Shown here one piece after another: positions 45,387 to 55,108 of a stretch of DNA of 64,000 bases (its first letter is position 1; each line of letters starts with the position of its first letter). A model generated the notes under the pieces. That model had not been told where the DNA came from. It saw only the letters and a program-made list of their open reading frames with translations, and ran no database searches. Both the position numbers and the translations under genes were made by a program. This stretch comes from Candidatus Neomarinimicrobiota bacterium (lineage in GTDB: Bacteria; Fidelibacterota; Marinisomatia; Marinisomatales; S15-B10), in contig DTTI01000042.1 in the NCBI GenBank assembly GCA_012964825.1, forward strand, positions 27,531 to 91,530. The letters are read 5' to 3'.

Positions 45387-47807
45387 ATGAGAACCCAAAA
45401 AACAGTTTTTTCAATACTGGTGGTTTTTTTCGGAGGGTGGTCTTATGCCCAGGAACCCCTCACCTACCAGACACCTCCGAAGGCTATTGCGGACTTGGTG
45501 AACGCTCCTTTGACTCCCAACACTATGTTAAGTCCATCAAAGGAGCAGGTTGTTTTTATGGAGCGACCAGCTATGCCCGGCATTGATGAATTGTCCCAGC
45601 CGGAGCTAAGAATCGCTGGGCTAAGAATTAACCCACGGACAAACGGCCGTAGTCGGAGCAGTCACTACATTGGCCTATCCATCAGGCCCGTCATGGGAGG
45701 TAAGGAGGTAAAAGTTACCAGACTGCCCGCCAACCCGATAATTTCCAGAGTCTCCTGGTCACCTGACGGTAAGCAATTGGCATTCGCCGTCACCTCAAAT
45801 GAAAACATTTCACTTTGGATCGCCGACACCAAAAGAGGGAAAGCGAAACAGGCGATGAAAAATTCATTGAATGACACATACGGTACGCCGTTCAGGTGGC
45901 TGTCTGACAATAAAGGATTGGTGGCTCTCACAGTTCCGGCTGGACGAGGCCCGGCCCCAGCTGAGAGTACGGTGCCGAAAGGCCCCGTGGTCCAGGAGAA
46001 CCTGGGCGAAAAGGCGCCGGCCAGAACCTACCAGGATCTGTTAAAATCTCCCCATGATGAGACGCTGTTTGATCATTATCTCACCTCGCAGGTTGTCCAT
46101 GTAACGGTGAAGGGGAAAGTGACAAACTTGGGTAAGCCGGCCATCATTCGCCGGGCCGAGCCTACCCCAAACGGTAAGATGCTGCTGGTGGAGACGGTTC
46201 ACAGGCCGTACTCCTACCTGGTGCCCGTTTACAGGTTTCCCACCCTTGTGGAGGTGTGGGACCTGAGTGGAAAAGTCGTTCATACTGCCACGGATATGCC
46301 CCTTGCGGAGCAGCTGCCCCTGGGTTTCGGTGCCGTCCCTACGGGACCCCGGTCCTACGGGTGGCGTTCCGACGCGCCGGCCACCCTTTACTGGACGGAA
46401 GCCCAGGACGGCGGTGATCCTCGAGCGGAAGCGAAAGTTCGAGATAGGATTTTTATTCACCCGGCACCCTTTTCTGGTAACCCAACGACCCTGGTGGATC
46501 TCGATCTGAGATACAGTTACATTCTCTGGGGAACGGGCGATTTAGCCCTGGTCACCACCCGGGAATGGAGCAGCCGAAAGACCAAGACCTGGGCAGTCAC
46601 CCCGAACAGCCCAAGTAAATCACTTAAGCTGGTCTTCGACCGGCTCTACGAGGACAGGTACAGTGATCCGGGCTCACCTGTAACGAAAATGAACAATAAT
46701 GGTGCTTATGTCCTCCTTACCGGAAATAACGATAAAACCATCTATCTTACAGGAAACGGCGCCTCGCCTGAGGGAGACCGCCCCTTCCTGGATGAACTCA
46801 ATATAGAATCGGGAAATACAACTCGGTTGTTCCGGTCAGAATCACCCTATTATGAACGCCCCGTGGCCATTCTGGATGTGGATAATTCTGTTATTATCAC
46901 TATCCGTGAATCCATGGACGACCAGCCCAATGTCTTTGTCAGGAATCTTAAAACAGGCAGTGTTGATCAAATGACAGATTTTCCTCATCCTTATCCCCAG
47001 ATGAAGGGTGTCTACAAAGAGTTGGTCAAATACAAACGAAGTGATGGTGTGGACCTAACGGCGACTCTCTATTTGCCTCCGGGACACACTCCTGAAGATG
47101 GCCCCGTCCCCATGATTGTCTGGGCCTACCCCCGGGAGTTCAAAACCTCGAAAGCGGCCTCCCAGGTGACTGGCTCTCCTTACAGATTTGTGAGGATCAA
47201 CCCAACCTCTAGTTCCACGTCGGTCCTGGCCATGCTGGTTCACGGTTACGGGGTGCTTTTCAACGCCACTATGCCCATCGTTGGGGAGGGAGATGCCCAG
47301 CCCAATGATGGTTTTGTTGAACAACTGGTGGCCAGTGCCCAGGGTGCGGTTGACTATATGGTGAGCAGGGGCGTGGCGGACAGGGATCGGGTGGCCATCT
47401 CCGGTCACTCCTACGGTGCCTTTATGACGGCCAACCTACTTGCCCATTCCGATATTTTTAGGACGGGAATCGCCCGGAGCGGCGCCTACAACAGGTCACT
47501 CACACCTTTCGGCTTCCAGGCGGAGGAGAGGACCTTCTGGGAGGCACCGGAAATCTACTTTGCCATGTCACCCTTCATGCATGCGCAAAAAGTGAACGAA
47601 CCGTTATTGATGATTCACGGTGAGGCCGATAACAACTCAGGAACATTTCCCATTCAGAGCAGACGATTCTACCACGCCCTGAAAGGGCACGGCGCCACCG
47701 TACGGTTAGTGATGCTTCCTCACGAGAGTCACGGTTACCGGGCCAGGGAATCGGTCATGCATTCACTGTGGGAGACGGCCGTCTGGCTGGACACCTATCT
47801 GAAATAG
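45387..47807 (+). CDS. secreted S9-family prolyl oligopeptidase-like peptidase
   Basis: 806 aa with a signal peptide (MRTQKTVFSILVVFFGGW to YAQ). The N-terminal half is a beta-propeller with WSPDGKQLAFAV. The C-terminal alpha/beta-hydrolase has the catalytic Ser in AISGHSYGAFMTANLL, Asp in IHGEADNNSGTFP and His in LPHESHGYRARES. Overall layout (GHSYGAFMTANLLAHS, EADNNSGTFPIQS) resembles the glutamyl-peptidase branch of the family. It follows the Asp-box gene and ends 9 bp before a convergent minus-strand gene. Confidence 0.92.
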   Translation: MRTQKTVFSILVVFFGGWSYAQEPLTYQTPPKAIADLVNAPLTPNTMLSPSKEQVVFMERPAMPGIDELSQPELRIAGLRINPRTNGRSRSSHYIGLSIRPVMGGKEVKVTRLPANPIISRVSWSPDGKQLAFAVTSNENISLWIADTKRGKAKQAMKNSLNDTYGTPFRWLSDNKGLVALTVPAGRGPAPAESTVPKGPVVQENLGEKAPARTYQDLLKSPHDETLFDHYLTSQVVHVTVKGKVTNLGKPAIIRRAEPTPNGKMLLVETVHRPYSYLVPVYRFPTLVEVWDLSGKVVHTATDMPLAEQLPLGFGAVPTGPRSYGWRSDAPATLYWTEAQDGGDPRAEAKVRDRIFIHPAPFSGNPTTLVDLDLRYSYILWGTGDLALVTTREWSSRKTKTWAVTPNSPSKSLKLVFDRLYEDRYSDPGSPVTKMNNNGAYVLLTGNNDKTIYLTGNGASPEGDRPFLDELNIESGNTTRLFRSESPYYERPVAILDVDNSVIITIRESMDDQPNVFVRNLKTGSVDQMTDFPHPYPQMKGVYKELVKYKRSDGVDLTATLYLPPGHTPEDGPVPMIVWAYPREFKTSKAASQVTGSPYRFVRINPTSSSTSVLAMLVHGYGVLFNATMPIVGEGDAQPNDGFVEQLVASAQGAVDYMVSRGVADRDRVAISGHSYGAFMTANLLAHSDIFRTGIARSGAYNRSLTPFGFQAEERTFWEAPEIYFAMSPFMHAQKVNEPLLMIHGEADNNSGTFPIQSRRFYHALKGHGATVRLVMLPHESHGYRARESVMHSLWETAVWLDTYLK

Positions 47808-47816
47808 AGTCGCCTG

Positions 47817-48485
47817 TCAAGCTATGAAGGTGTGGTTTTTGCCTTCGATACCGTGGAAAAGCTGTCTGATGTCCGCCATATCTTTTTCTCTGTTACCGGT
47901 GGTGTAAAACGGTTCCAAAAGATTAAAACGGCGATTCTTGTAGTCGAATTGAATAGGGAGAATGGGAAGATCCAGTTTGGAGCTCAGTACATAAAAGCCG
48001 GATTTGAACTTCTCGGAAGGTTCTGTTCCCCCTTCTGGAGCAAGCATAAGAACTATTTTCTCCATTTCGTTGATTGTTGCTACAAGCTTGTCCACAGCAC
48101 CTGCTGCCGAAGATCTTTCAACAGGAATCCCGCCTAGTCGTCTCATCAAAATGCCCTGAAGCCAACCGAGCGGCCACCGGACGCCGTATACGTCAGGATT
48201 GTTGTGAGAACTGGGGAAAAGGCTGTCAAGGATGGGTAGCCGGGAAAATGTCCACACCGCTGCTAAAAACTTTACTTTGACATCCAGTGAGAGTACAGCC
48301 AGCATCACATAATAACCATCTATCATTGAGGAGTGGGGAGCACCAATTACAATTATTTTCGGTTCATCGGGTACAACTCCGGTAACACGCCACTTGGATA
48401 GTCGGAGCAATATCCGCGCAATTATTGGAAGGATCTTTCGATTTCTTTGCGGAATAGAAGGGCTGATAGTGATTTGGGATGTCAT
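47817..48485 (-). CDS. PlsC-type acyltransferase
   Basis: 222 aa. 1-acylglycerol-3-phosphate acyltransferase family signature HSSMIDG (HX4D) at about residue 51, the substrate motif LGGIPVERSSA, and the APEGG motif. A hydrophobic stretch around residues 58-75 suggests membrane association. Related enzymes move acyl chains to lysophosphatidate, ornithine or other lipids, so the acceptor is not certain. The gene is convergent with the S9 peptidase and divergent from the YfiM-like gene. Confidence 0.85.
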   Translation of the reverse strand: MTSQITISPSIPQRNRKILPIIARILLRLSKWRVTGVVPDEPKIIVIGAPHSSMIDGYYVMLAVLSLDVKVKFLAAVWTFSRLPILDSLFPSSHNNPDVYGVRWPLGWLQGILMRRLGGIPVERSSAAGAVDKLVATINEMEKIVLMLAPEGGTEPSEKFKSGFYVLSSKLDLPILPIQFDYKNRRFNLLEPFYTTGNREKDMADIRQLFHGIEGKNHTFIA

Positions 48486-48605
48486 TTTGATTTTTTTGAG
48501 ATGAAGCTCTTTCCCCAGCGATAGAAAATAAGATCAAGCACGCCCAATTTCAAACAGTGCTGCGAAACGTTGTCCAAGGGAAGAACTTAAATTACATTAT
48601 GACGA

Positions 48606-49046
48606 ATGAGCAGTGTTGAAAACAGACAATTTCCTTTTTGGAGGAATTACAAAGTAGCTTTATTTGTAATAATCCTGTCTTCTTCCCTTTTTGGCGAAAA
48701 ACATTATACAGAACAAAAGGGATTGTACGGTGATTCAACAAAAAGTGTAAAATATACACAGAATATGAATTTTAATGATTCCTGGGTCTCCGAGGACAAG
48801 TTTCACCATTTTACGGCAAGCCTTCTGGGAACTCTCTTCTTGTCGCAAGCCTGTTTAGCTGTGGTTGACAACGATTCCGGTGATGCTTCTGCTGTGGGAT
48901 CGTCAACCATGTTTTCTATTGGTGTTGGAAAGGAATTTGCTGATGCCAAACAGCTCAATAATCATTTCTGCTGGAAAGACCTGACAGCAAATCTTTTTGG
49001 AGCAGCCTTCGGTATAGTCCTATTTCTGAAGCTGAACGGAAACTAA
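48606..49046 (+). CDS. YfiM/DUF2279-like membrane-associated protein
   Basis: 146 aa with an N-terminal hydrophobic segment, then DKFHHFTASLLGTLFLSQA, a Gly-rich helix with SIGVGKEFADAKQ and KDLTANLFGAAFGIVLF. The D-K-x-x-H-F, G-x-G-K-E and D-L-x-A-N-x-x-G pattern matches the YfiM-type family (lipoproteins or membrane proteins of unknown function). No clear lipobox. Expressed upstream of the GH109-like gene. Confidence 0.68.
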   Translation: MSSVENRQFPFWRNYKVALFVIILSSSLFGEKHYTEQKGLYGDSTKSVKYTQNMNFNDSWVSEDKFHHFTASLLGTLFLSQACLAVVDNDSGDASAVGSSTMFSIGVGKEFADAKQLNNHFCWKDLTANLFGAAFGIVLFLKLNGN

Positions 49047-49098
49047 ACAAAATGTGTTCACAAAGAGTGTATAAAATTTATTGGAAAGGAAAGTTAAC

Positions 49099-50466
49099 AT
49101 GAGTGAAAAAAATGTGAATCGCCGAGAATTCATGAAAAGTGTCGCTATCTCTGGTGTGGCGGTCGCAGTTTTGCCCAAAGTTGCATTGGGTAGTTCTACC
49201 ATGAAAAGTAAAATGAGAATCGGCGTCATTGGTACTGGTCTCAGGGGCCAGTGGCATATCAAGTTGGCGCTGAAAAGAGAGGATGTGGAGATTCCCGTCA
49301 TTTGCGATATTGATGAACAGATGATTGGTATGGCATTGTCTGTTTATGATGAAGCTGAACGCCCGCATCCGAAAATCTATAAAAATGGGGAGAAGGATTA
49401 TCAAAACCTCCTGCAAAAGGAGGATTTGGATGGGGTGATTATTGCCACCCCGTGGCACTGGCACGCCTCCATGGCCGTTGCTGCCATGGAGACTGGGAAG
49501 CATGTAGGTGTGGAGGTACCTGCCGGCCTTACTGAGAGTGAATGCTGGGATCTTGTTCGTACCTCAGAAAAAACGGGTCAATTTTGCATGATTCTCGAGA
49601 ATGTATGTTACCGACGGGATGTGATCGCTGTCCTTAACATGGTTCGAAAGGGGATTTTCGGTGAACTTTTGCACTGTCAGGGCGGTTATCAACACGATCT
49701 TCGCCACGTAAAGTTCAACGATGGTCAAGGGCCCTATGGTAACGGCGTGGAATTTGGTGAAAAGGGATTCAGCGAGGCCAAATGGCGTACACAGAACTCC
49801 GTTGATCGAAACGGTGATCTCTATCCCACCCACGGTGTGGGTCCGGTGAGCACCATGCTGGATATTAACCGTGGAAACCGATTTGTCCATCTTACCTCCA
49901 CGGCGACTCAAACCAGGGGCCTCCATAAATATATCGTTGATCAAGCCGGCCCGGACCATCCCAATGCATCGGTAAAATTTCGGCTGGGCGATATTGTTAC
50001 CACGGTCATCAAGTGCGCCAATGGCCAGACGGTCATTCTGAGCCATGATACAAACTCCCCGCGACCTTACTCTCTCAATTTCCGTGTTCAGGGAACTCGG
50101 GGGCTCTGGATGAAGGACAACAACTCCATTTACATAGAAGGGGTAAGTCCCGAAGATCATCGGTGGGAACCGGATGAGCCTTACCTAAAGAAGTATGACC
50201 ATCCCGTCTGGAAGCGGTTTGAGGATGAAGCCACCGGCGCCGGCCACGGCGGCATGGACTTTTTCATCGTCCGTGCGTTTTTGGAATCCATCAAGCGGGG
50301 TGTATCGCCACCCATTGACGTCTATGATGCCGTTTCCATGAGTGTCATCAGCCCCCTCTCCGAGAAATCCATCGATAGGGGGAGCGCTTCAGTGAAATTT
50401 CCCGACTTTACCCGGGGAAAATGGAAAACAAATAAACCTATTTTCGCCCTGAACGACGAGTATTAA
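49099..50466 (+). CDS. Tat-exported Gfo/Idh/MocA oxidoreductase, GH109-like
   Basis: 455 aa from ATG 49099 (AAAGGAAA upstream). Twin-arginine signal NRREFMKSVAISG, then a Rossmann fold MRIGVIGTGLRGQWH, and ATPWHWHASMAVAA with VEVPAGLTE. The block ENVCYRRDVIAVLNMVRKG resembles GH109 NAD-dependent alpha-N-acetylgalactosaminidases. It would remove alpha-GalNAc or similar residues in the periplasm. With the GH20 enzyme and the kinase below it suggests amino-sugar glycan use. Exact linkage specificity is inferred. Confidence 0.85.
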   Translation: MSEKNVNRREFMKSVAISGVAVAVLPKVALGSSTMKSKMRIGVIGTGLRGQWHIKLALKREDVEIPVICDIDEQMIGMALSVYDEAERPHPKIYKNGEKDYQNLLQKEDLDGVIIATPWHWHASMAVAAMETGKHVGVEVPAGLTESECWDLVRTSEKTGQFCMILENVCYRRDVIAVLNMVRKGIFGELLHCQGGYQHDLRHVKFNDGQGPYGNGVEFGEKGFSEAKWRTQNSVDRNGDLYPTHGVGPVSTMLDINRGNRFVHLTSTATQTRGLHKYIVDQAGPDHPNASVKFRLGDIVTTVIKCANGQTVILSHDTNSPRPYSLNFRVQGTRGLWMKDNNSIYIEGVSPEDHRWEPDEPYLKKYDHPVWKRFEDEATGAGHGGMDFFIVRAFLESIKRGVSPPIDVYDAVSMSVISPLSEKSIDRGSASVKFPDFTRGKWKTNKPIFALNDEY

Positions 50467-50495
50467 ACTCTCTTCAGGATTAACCTCGGAGTGAT

Positions 50496-52238
50496 ATGCT
50501 TCTTTCCTCGCTGGATTGGTCGTTCATTGTTCTTTATTTTCTCATAAGTCTCGCCATTGGCATCGCCGTAACGCGGCGGGCCGGCCAGGATTCTACAGAG
50601 TTTTTTGCTGCCGGGAAGCAAATGCCGTGGTGGCTTCTGGGCATCTCCATGGTGGCTACCACTTTCTCCACGGACACACCGAATTTGGTGACCGATATCG
50701 TCCGCCGGGATGGTGTGGCCGGCAACTGGATCTGGTGGTCCTTTCTATTGACGGGAATGCTAACCGTCTTTGTCTACGCCCGGTTGTGGAAACGATCCGG
50801 CGTTCTGACGGACATTGAGTTTTACGAACTGAGGTACAGCGGTAAACCTGCTGCCTTTCTCCGTGGGTTCCGGGCTGTCTATCTCGGTTTTTTCTTCAAT
50901 GTGGTCATTATGGCATCGGTCTCACTGGCGGCGGTGAAGATCGGTGCTGTTCTTCTGGGTCTGTCACCTATTCAGACTATTCTCATTGCCGGCACGGTGA
51001 CGGTGATTTACAGTTCCTTGGGCGGCCTGCGCGGTGTTCTCATCACAGATATGATCCAGTTCGCCATGGCTATGGTAGGGGGCGTCAGTGCCGCCGTGGT
51101 GGCGTTGCGGCTGCCGGAAGTGGGAGGCCTTACTGGGCTCTTGACCCACAAAAATGTGGCGGATAAACTTGATCTTATCCCTGATTTTTCCGATCCGACC
51201 CACGCCATGGCTGTGTTCATTATACCGCTGGCGGTTCAATGGTGGAGTGTCTGGTATCCAGGCGCTGAGCCCGGGGGCGGGGGATATATCGCCCAGCGTA
51301 TGCTGGCGGCGAAAGATGAGAATAATGCGGTGGGTGCAGTTTTTCTGTTTAATGCGGCTCATTATGCCCTCCGGCCGTGGCCGTGGATAATTGTTGCACT
51401 CTGTTCACTCATCGTCTTTCCTGAACTGGATGACCTTCGCGTAGCCTTTCCTGACGCAGCGGGCATTGTGAACCACGATCTCGGCTATCCCGCCATGCTC
51501 ACTTTCCTACCGGCGGGCCTGATGGGACTGGTGGTCTCTTCTCTCATCGCCGCCTACATGTCTACCATCTCAACACATCTTAACTGGGGAGCATCTTACC
51601 TGGTTCACGACGTTTATAAACGGTTTTACCGACCTGCTGCACCGGAGAAGGAGTTGGTCCTCATGGGGCGTGTTTCCACCGTTATACTTATGGTCTGCGC
51701 CGGTGCACTTGCGCTCTGGCTGGAGACTGCGCTGGAAAGTTTCTGGATCATGCTTCAGATCGGTGCCGGTACAGGGTTGTTATTTATTCTCCGTTGGTTC
51801 TGGTGGCGTATTAATGCCATCAGCGAAATCACAGCTATGACAGTCTCATTCGGGGTGGCGATCTACTTCCGTTTCATTCATCAATCTACAGGCTTTGGTC
51901 CACTGGGCGACTGGCAGCAGCTAGTGGCGGGTGTAGGTATTACCACATTGGCTTGGGTATCGGCCACATTTCTATCCCGGCCTACCAGTGAATCAGTACT
52001 TACCAGTTTTGTCAGTAAGATCAATCCCGGCGGACCAGGATGGGCACAGTTCGAAAAGAGTACGGGCGGAGAATGGCCGGTACCCAGAGGGATTCTCTCA
52101 ATGGCGCTGGGGTGTGTGGCCATTTATGCATTCCTGTTCGGAACAGGCTATATGATTTACGGAAACGTTTTTCTTTCTGTTACCATCTTTGGTGTGGGAG
52201 CGGCGGCAGCATTTGGGCTCTTTAAGACTTGGAGATAA
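50496..52238 (+). CDS. sodium:solute symporter (SSS family)
   Basis: 580 aa with about 14 membrane helices. N-terminal SSS motifs include STEFFAAGKQMPWWLLGIS followed by STDTP, and the conserved LTDIEFYELRYSGKPA and the helix GGLRGVLITDMIQFAMAM. Likely imports the sugar released by the neighbouring glycosidases. It starts 29 bp after the oxidoreductase gene and ends 7 bp before the kinase. Confidence 0.93.
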   Translation: MLLSSLDWSFIVLYFLISLAIGIAVTRRAGQDSTEFFAAGKQMPWWLLGISMVATTFSTDTPNLVTDIVRRDGVAGNWIWWSFLLTGMLTVFVYARLWKRSGVLTDIEFYELRYSGKPAAFLRGFRAVYLGFFFNVVIMASVSLAAVKIGAVLLGLSPIQTILIAGTVTVIYSSLGGLRGVLITDMIQFAMAMVGGVSAAVVALRLPEVGGLTGLLTHKNVADKLDLIPDFSDPTHAMAVFIIPLAVQWWSVWYPGAEPGGGGYIAQRMLAAKDENNAVGAVFLFNAAHYALRPWPWIIVALCSLIVFPELDDLRVAFPDAAGIVNHDLGYPAMLTFLPAGLMGLVVSSLIAAYMSTISTHLNWGASYLVHDVYKRFYRPAAPEKELVLMGRVSTVILMVCAGALALWLETALESFWIMLQIGAGTGLLFILRWFWWRINAISEITAMTVSFGVAIYFRFIHQSTGFGPLGDWQQLVAGVGITTLAWVSATFLSRPTSESVLTSFVSKINPGGPGWAQFEKSTGGEWPVPRGILSMALGCVAIYAFLFGTGYMIYGNVFLSVTIFGVGAAAAFGLFKTWR

Positions 52239-52245
52239 CGAAAAA

Positions 52246-53307
52246 ATGATCGTTTCTTCCCCTGGCCGTATTTGCCTTTTCGGCGAACACCAGGATTACC
52301 TTGGCCTACCTGTCATCGCCGCCGCCATTTCGCTGCGTGTCACTATAGAGGGTCAAACCCGGGGGGACATGACTGTAAATGTCGACCTACCTGATGTGGG
52401 CGGGAAAGAGACATTTTCCATGAAAGGTGACCTTACCTACACGAAAGCGGCTGATTATTTCAAAAGCGGCATCAATACACTTAGAAAAGACGGATTTACC
52501 TTTTCGAACGGCTGTGACTGCGTAGTTAATGGGAATATTCCCGTTCAGGCAGGGACGTCCAGTTCCTCAGCCATGGTGGTGTCTTGGATCAATTTTCTGT
52601 CCGCCATGAGTGACCAAGTGGTGGACTTGGAGCCGAGAGTATTGGCGGATCTGGCATACCGGTCAGAAGTAAAGGAATTCGACGAAGCCGGAGGTATGAT
52701 GGATCACTACACAAGTGCGGTGGGTGGTGTTGTCTATATCGCGTCTGAGCCTGAAATGGTTGTGGAAAAATTGCCGTGCTGGTTGGGTTCATTTGTACTG
52801 GGTGACTCACTGGAGAAAAAAGATACCCAGGCGGTTCTTTCACGATCGAAGGAGCGGGTGATAGATCTGGTTGCCAAAGTACAGGCAGAAAACAGGGATT
52901 TTTCTCTTCACACAGCAACGGTCAATGAGGTTGCCGAAATAGAGAGTCTGTCGGAAGAAGAGATGGCCCTTCTAACTAAGACCCTCCTCAACAGGGATAT
53001 CACTTCTGAAGGGATGGATTTATTACAAAAGAAAGAGGTGGCCGGAGCACGGCTGGGGGATCTGTTGAACCGGCAACACGTCATTCTCCGAGATGCGCTT
53101 GGCGTTTCAACAGACAAGGTTGAAACAATGCTGGAGGCGGCCATTGCGGCCGGTGCATACGGTGGCAAGATCAATGGCTCAGGAGGCGGTGGTTGTATGT
53201 TCGCTTATGCGCCTAATGCCGCAGATAATGTGGCCACTGCTATCGAGGAAGCAGGAGGAAAGTCCTATATTGTTCATGTGGATAAAGGGTCGGTAAAAGA
53301 TGGATAG
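52246..53307 (+). CDS. GHMP-family sugar kinase (galactokinase-like)
   Basis: 353 aa from ATG 52246. Signatures: PGRICLFGEHQDYLGLPVIA (galactokinase-type sugar site), the ATP loop PVQAGTSSSSAMVV and the third motif YGGKINGSGGGGCMFAY. The combination with a downstream nucleotidyltransferase suggests anomeric phosphorylation of a sugar followed by activation to NDP-sugar. Substrate likely an amino sugar or galactose-type hexose, by context only. Its stop overlaps the next ATG by 8 bp. Confidence 0.9.
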   Translation: MIVSSPGRICLFGEHQDYLGLPVIAAAISLRVTIEGQTRGDMTVNVDLPDVGGKETFSMKGDLTYTKAADYFKSGINTLRKDGFTFSNGCDCVVNGNIPVQAGTSSSSAMVVSWINFLSAMSDQVVDLEPRVLADLAYRSEVKEFDEAGGMMDHYTSAVGGVVYIASEPEMVVEKLPCWLGSFVLGDSLEKKDTQAVLSRSKERVIDLVAKVQAENRDFSLHTATVNEVAEIESLSEEEMALLTKTLLNRDITSEGMDLLQKKEVAGARLGDLLNRQHVILRDALGVSTDKVETMLEAAIAAGAYGGKINGSGGGGCMFAYAPNAADNVATAIEEAGGKSYIVHVDKGSVKDG

Positions 53308-54151
53308 GAATCTGATGATCATGGCAGCGGGTGTCTCTTCCCGGATGAAGAAATCAGCGGAGGCGGAAGGGGGCTCTGAGTTGGCGAAAAAGGCCCTGGC
53401 CAAGCCGAAAATGATGCTGGAATTGGGGGAGGACTCCCGGCCGTTCCTGGACTACCATCTCTTCAACGCACGGGACGCCGGCTACCGGGATGTGTTACTC
53501 ATTGTAAATGACAAAGATGATTCTGTACGCAACTATTACACCGCTCACGCCGGGGATCCCGATTTTGAGGGCCTTTCATTTTCCTTTGCGGTGCAGACAA
53601 TCCCAGAGGGGCGGACCAAACCGTTAGGGACTGCCGATGCTGTACTGTCTGGACTGGAAGCCCAGCCGGACTGGGAAGGGCAGAAGTTCACTGTTTGTAA
53701 CAGTGATAACCTCTATTCCGTTTATGCCCTAAGCCTGCTGCTAAAAGATGAGCACCTTTCCGCCCTCATTGACTACGACAGGAACTCCCTGGGTGTTGAA
53801 CCTGAACGGGTGAACGCCTTCGCCGTCATCTGGAAAAGTGACGATGGTTACCTAACGGATATTGTGGAGAAGCCCGGTCAGGAGGAGGTGCTGAAGGCCA
53901 CCGATAAAAACGGAAGGGTAGGCGTCAGCATGAACATTTTCAGATTGGACACCGATGTCATGCTGCCTCTGCTGAGAGAGACACCGCTCCACTCTGAAAG
54001 GAATGAAAAGGAACTGACGGAAACGGTCCGCATGCTTGTTAAAGAGAAATCGGATGGCATGTTTACAGTGCCGCTGTCGGAGCCTGTTCCTGACCTTACC
54101 AGTTTGAAAGATATTTCAATGGTTCAGTCGTTCATTTTTCCAAACCGCTGA
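53300..54151 (+). CDS. nucleotide-sugar-forming nucleotidyltransferase
   Basis: 283 aa, NTP-transferase (GT-A) fold. The start MIMAAGVSSRMKK is a variant of the L-A-A-G-x-G-x-R-M signature, followed by KPMMLELG-like PKMMLELG, VLLIVND, GTADAVLSGL and VCNSDNLYS in the role of the metal Asp. It would form an NDP-sugar from the sugar-1-phosphate made by the kinase with which it overlaps. The next gene starts within its stop (CTGA). Confidence 0.85.
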   Translation: MDRNLMIMAAGVSSRMKKSAEAEGGSELAKKALAKPKMMLELGEDSRPFLDYHLFNARDAGYRDVLLIVNDKDDSVRNYYTAHAGDPDFEGLSFSFAVQTIPEGRTKPLGTADAVLSGLEAQPDWEGQKFTVCNSDNLYSVYALSLLLKDEHLSALIDYDRNSLGVEPERVNAFAVIWKSDDGYLTDIVEKPGQEEVLKATDKNGRVGVSMNIFRLDTDVMLPLLRETPLHSERNEKELTETVRMLVKEKSDGMFTVPLSEPVPDLTSLKDISMVQSFIFPNR

Positions 54152-55044
54152 AACGACTGGTCATCACACTTTCTCTTCTCATCGTTATCATGGCGGTGGG
54201 ATGTTACAAGGCGCCCACTGAACAGCATGAGATCAGTGTGGCTTATCTGAACCTCGGTTCAGGCTCCACATTCTTCCACAATGGGAAAACAGTTTTCCAC
54301 GCTGCCAGCACCATGAAAACGCCTGTAATGTTTCAGCTCTACTACATGCATGATGAGGGTGAGCTCAGTTTGGAAGATTCCCTCGTGGTCCGAAACGAGT
54401 TTAAGAGTATCGTGGATGGTACTCCTTTCTCCATCCCCCTGGATGAGGATGAAGACAAGACACTGATTGAGAATGTGGGTAATAATATGACTATCCGTGA
54501 TCTTATTGAGGCCATGATCACCACCAGCAGCAACCTGGCCACCAATATTCTCATCGAGCTGGCGGATCCGGAAGCTGTCATGTCAACCCTGAAAGAGGTG
54601 GGTGCCGAGGGCGTCTCGGTCATAAGGGGTGTGGAGGACCTGAAAGCGTTTGATCAAGGTTTGAGCAACCGGACCGATGCTTACGGCATGATGATGGCCA
54701 TGAAAGCAGTCTATGAATCTGAACTCGTTAGCGCCAAATCCCGAGAGGAAATGATCGGAATTCTCAAGCGCCAAGAATTCAATGAAATGATCCCCGCCGG
54801 TTTGCCACTCGGAACCGCCGTGGCCCACAAGACAGGGTGGATCACTGGCATTACCCATGACGCCGCCATTGTTATGCCGAGGAACGACTCTCCTTTTGTT
54901 CTTGTGATTCTGACACGGGGCTGGGCCGAGCACGACTCTGCTGTTGACGCGGGTGTAAAGATTAGTAAATCTGTTTACAGATATCACCGTGGAGAGATTG
55001 TGGCCGACGGATTAAGGGAAGTGATCGCCCGTTTGGAACTGTAA
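54148..55044 (+). CDS. lipoprotein serine hydrolase (class A beta-lactamase-like), CTG start
   Basis: 298 aa. The motifs are STMKTPVMFQ (SxxK), TTSSNLATNIL (SxN) and AHKTGWITG (KTG), the active-site set of penicillin-recognising serine hydrolases. The first ATG (54190) would begin at MAVGC, inside the lipobox. The codon stretch before it, from CTG 54148, reads MKRLVITLSLLIVIMAVGC, a complete lipoprotein signal. CTG 54148 overlaps the preceding stop (CTGA), as in coupled starts. There is no ATG, GTG or TTG in frame between. It could be a beta-lactamase or a peptidoglycan/ester hydrolase; full beta-lactamase activity is not certain. Confidence 0.85.
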   Translation: MKRLVITLSLLIVIMAVGCYKAPTEQHEISVAYLNLGSGSTFFHNGKTVFHAASTMKTPVMFQLYYMHDEGELSLEDSLVVRNEFKSIVDGTPFSIPLDEDEDKTLIENVGNNMTIRDLIEAMITTSSNLATNILIELADPEAVMSTLKEVGAEGVSVIRGVEDLKAFDQGLSNRTDAYGMMMAMKAVYESELVSAKSREEMIGILKRQEFNEMIPAGLPLGTAVAHKTGWITGITHDAAIVMPRNDSPFVLVILTRGWAEHDSAVDAGVKISKSVYRYHRGEIVADGLREVIARLEL

Positions 55045-55108
55045 GGAGCTAGGATTAAATGAGGATCTGTTGCCTCACTCTTGGACGTTAAGTAAACTCA
55101 GTGCAACA

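Noticed and set aside
54190..55044. Serine hydrolase starting at ATG 54190
   Set aside because: The start would lie within the lipobox, with four residues before the Cys; the upstream in-frame codons encode a full lipoprotein signal.
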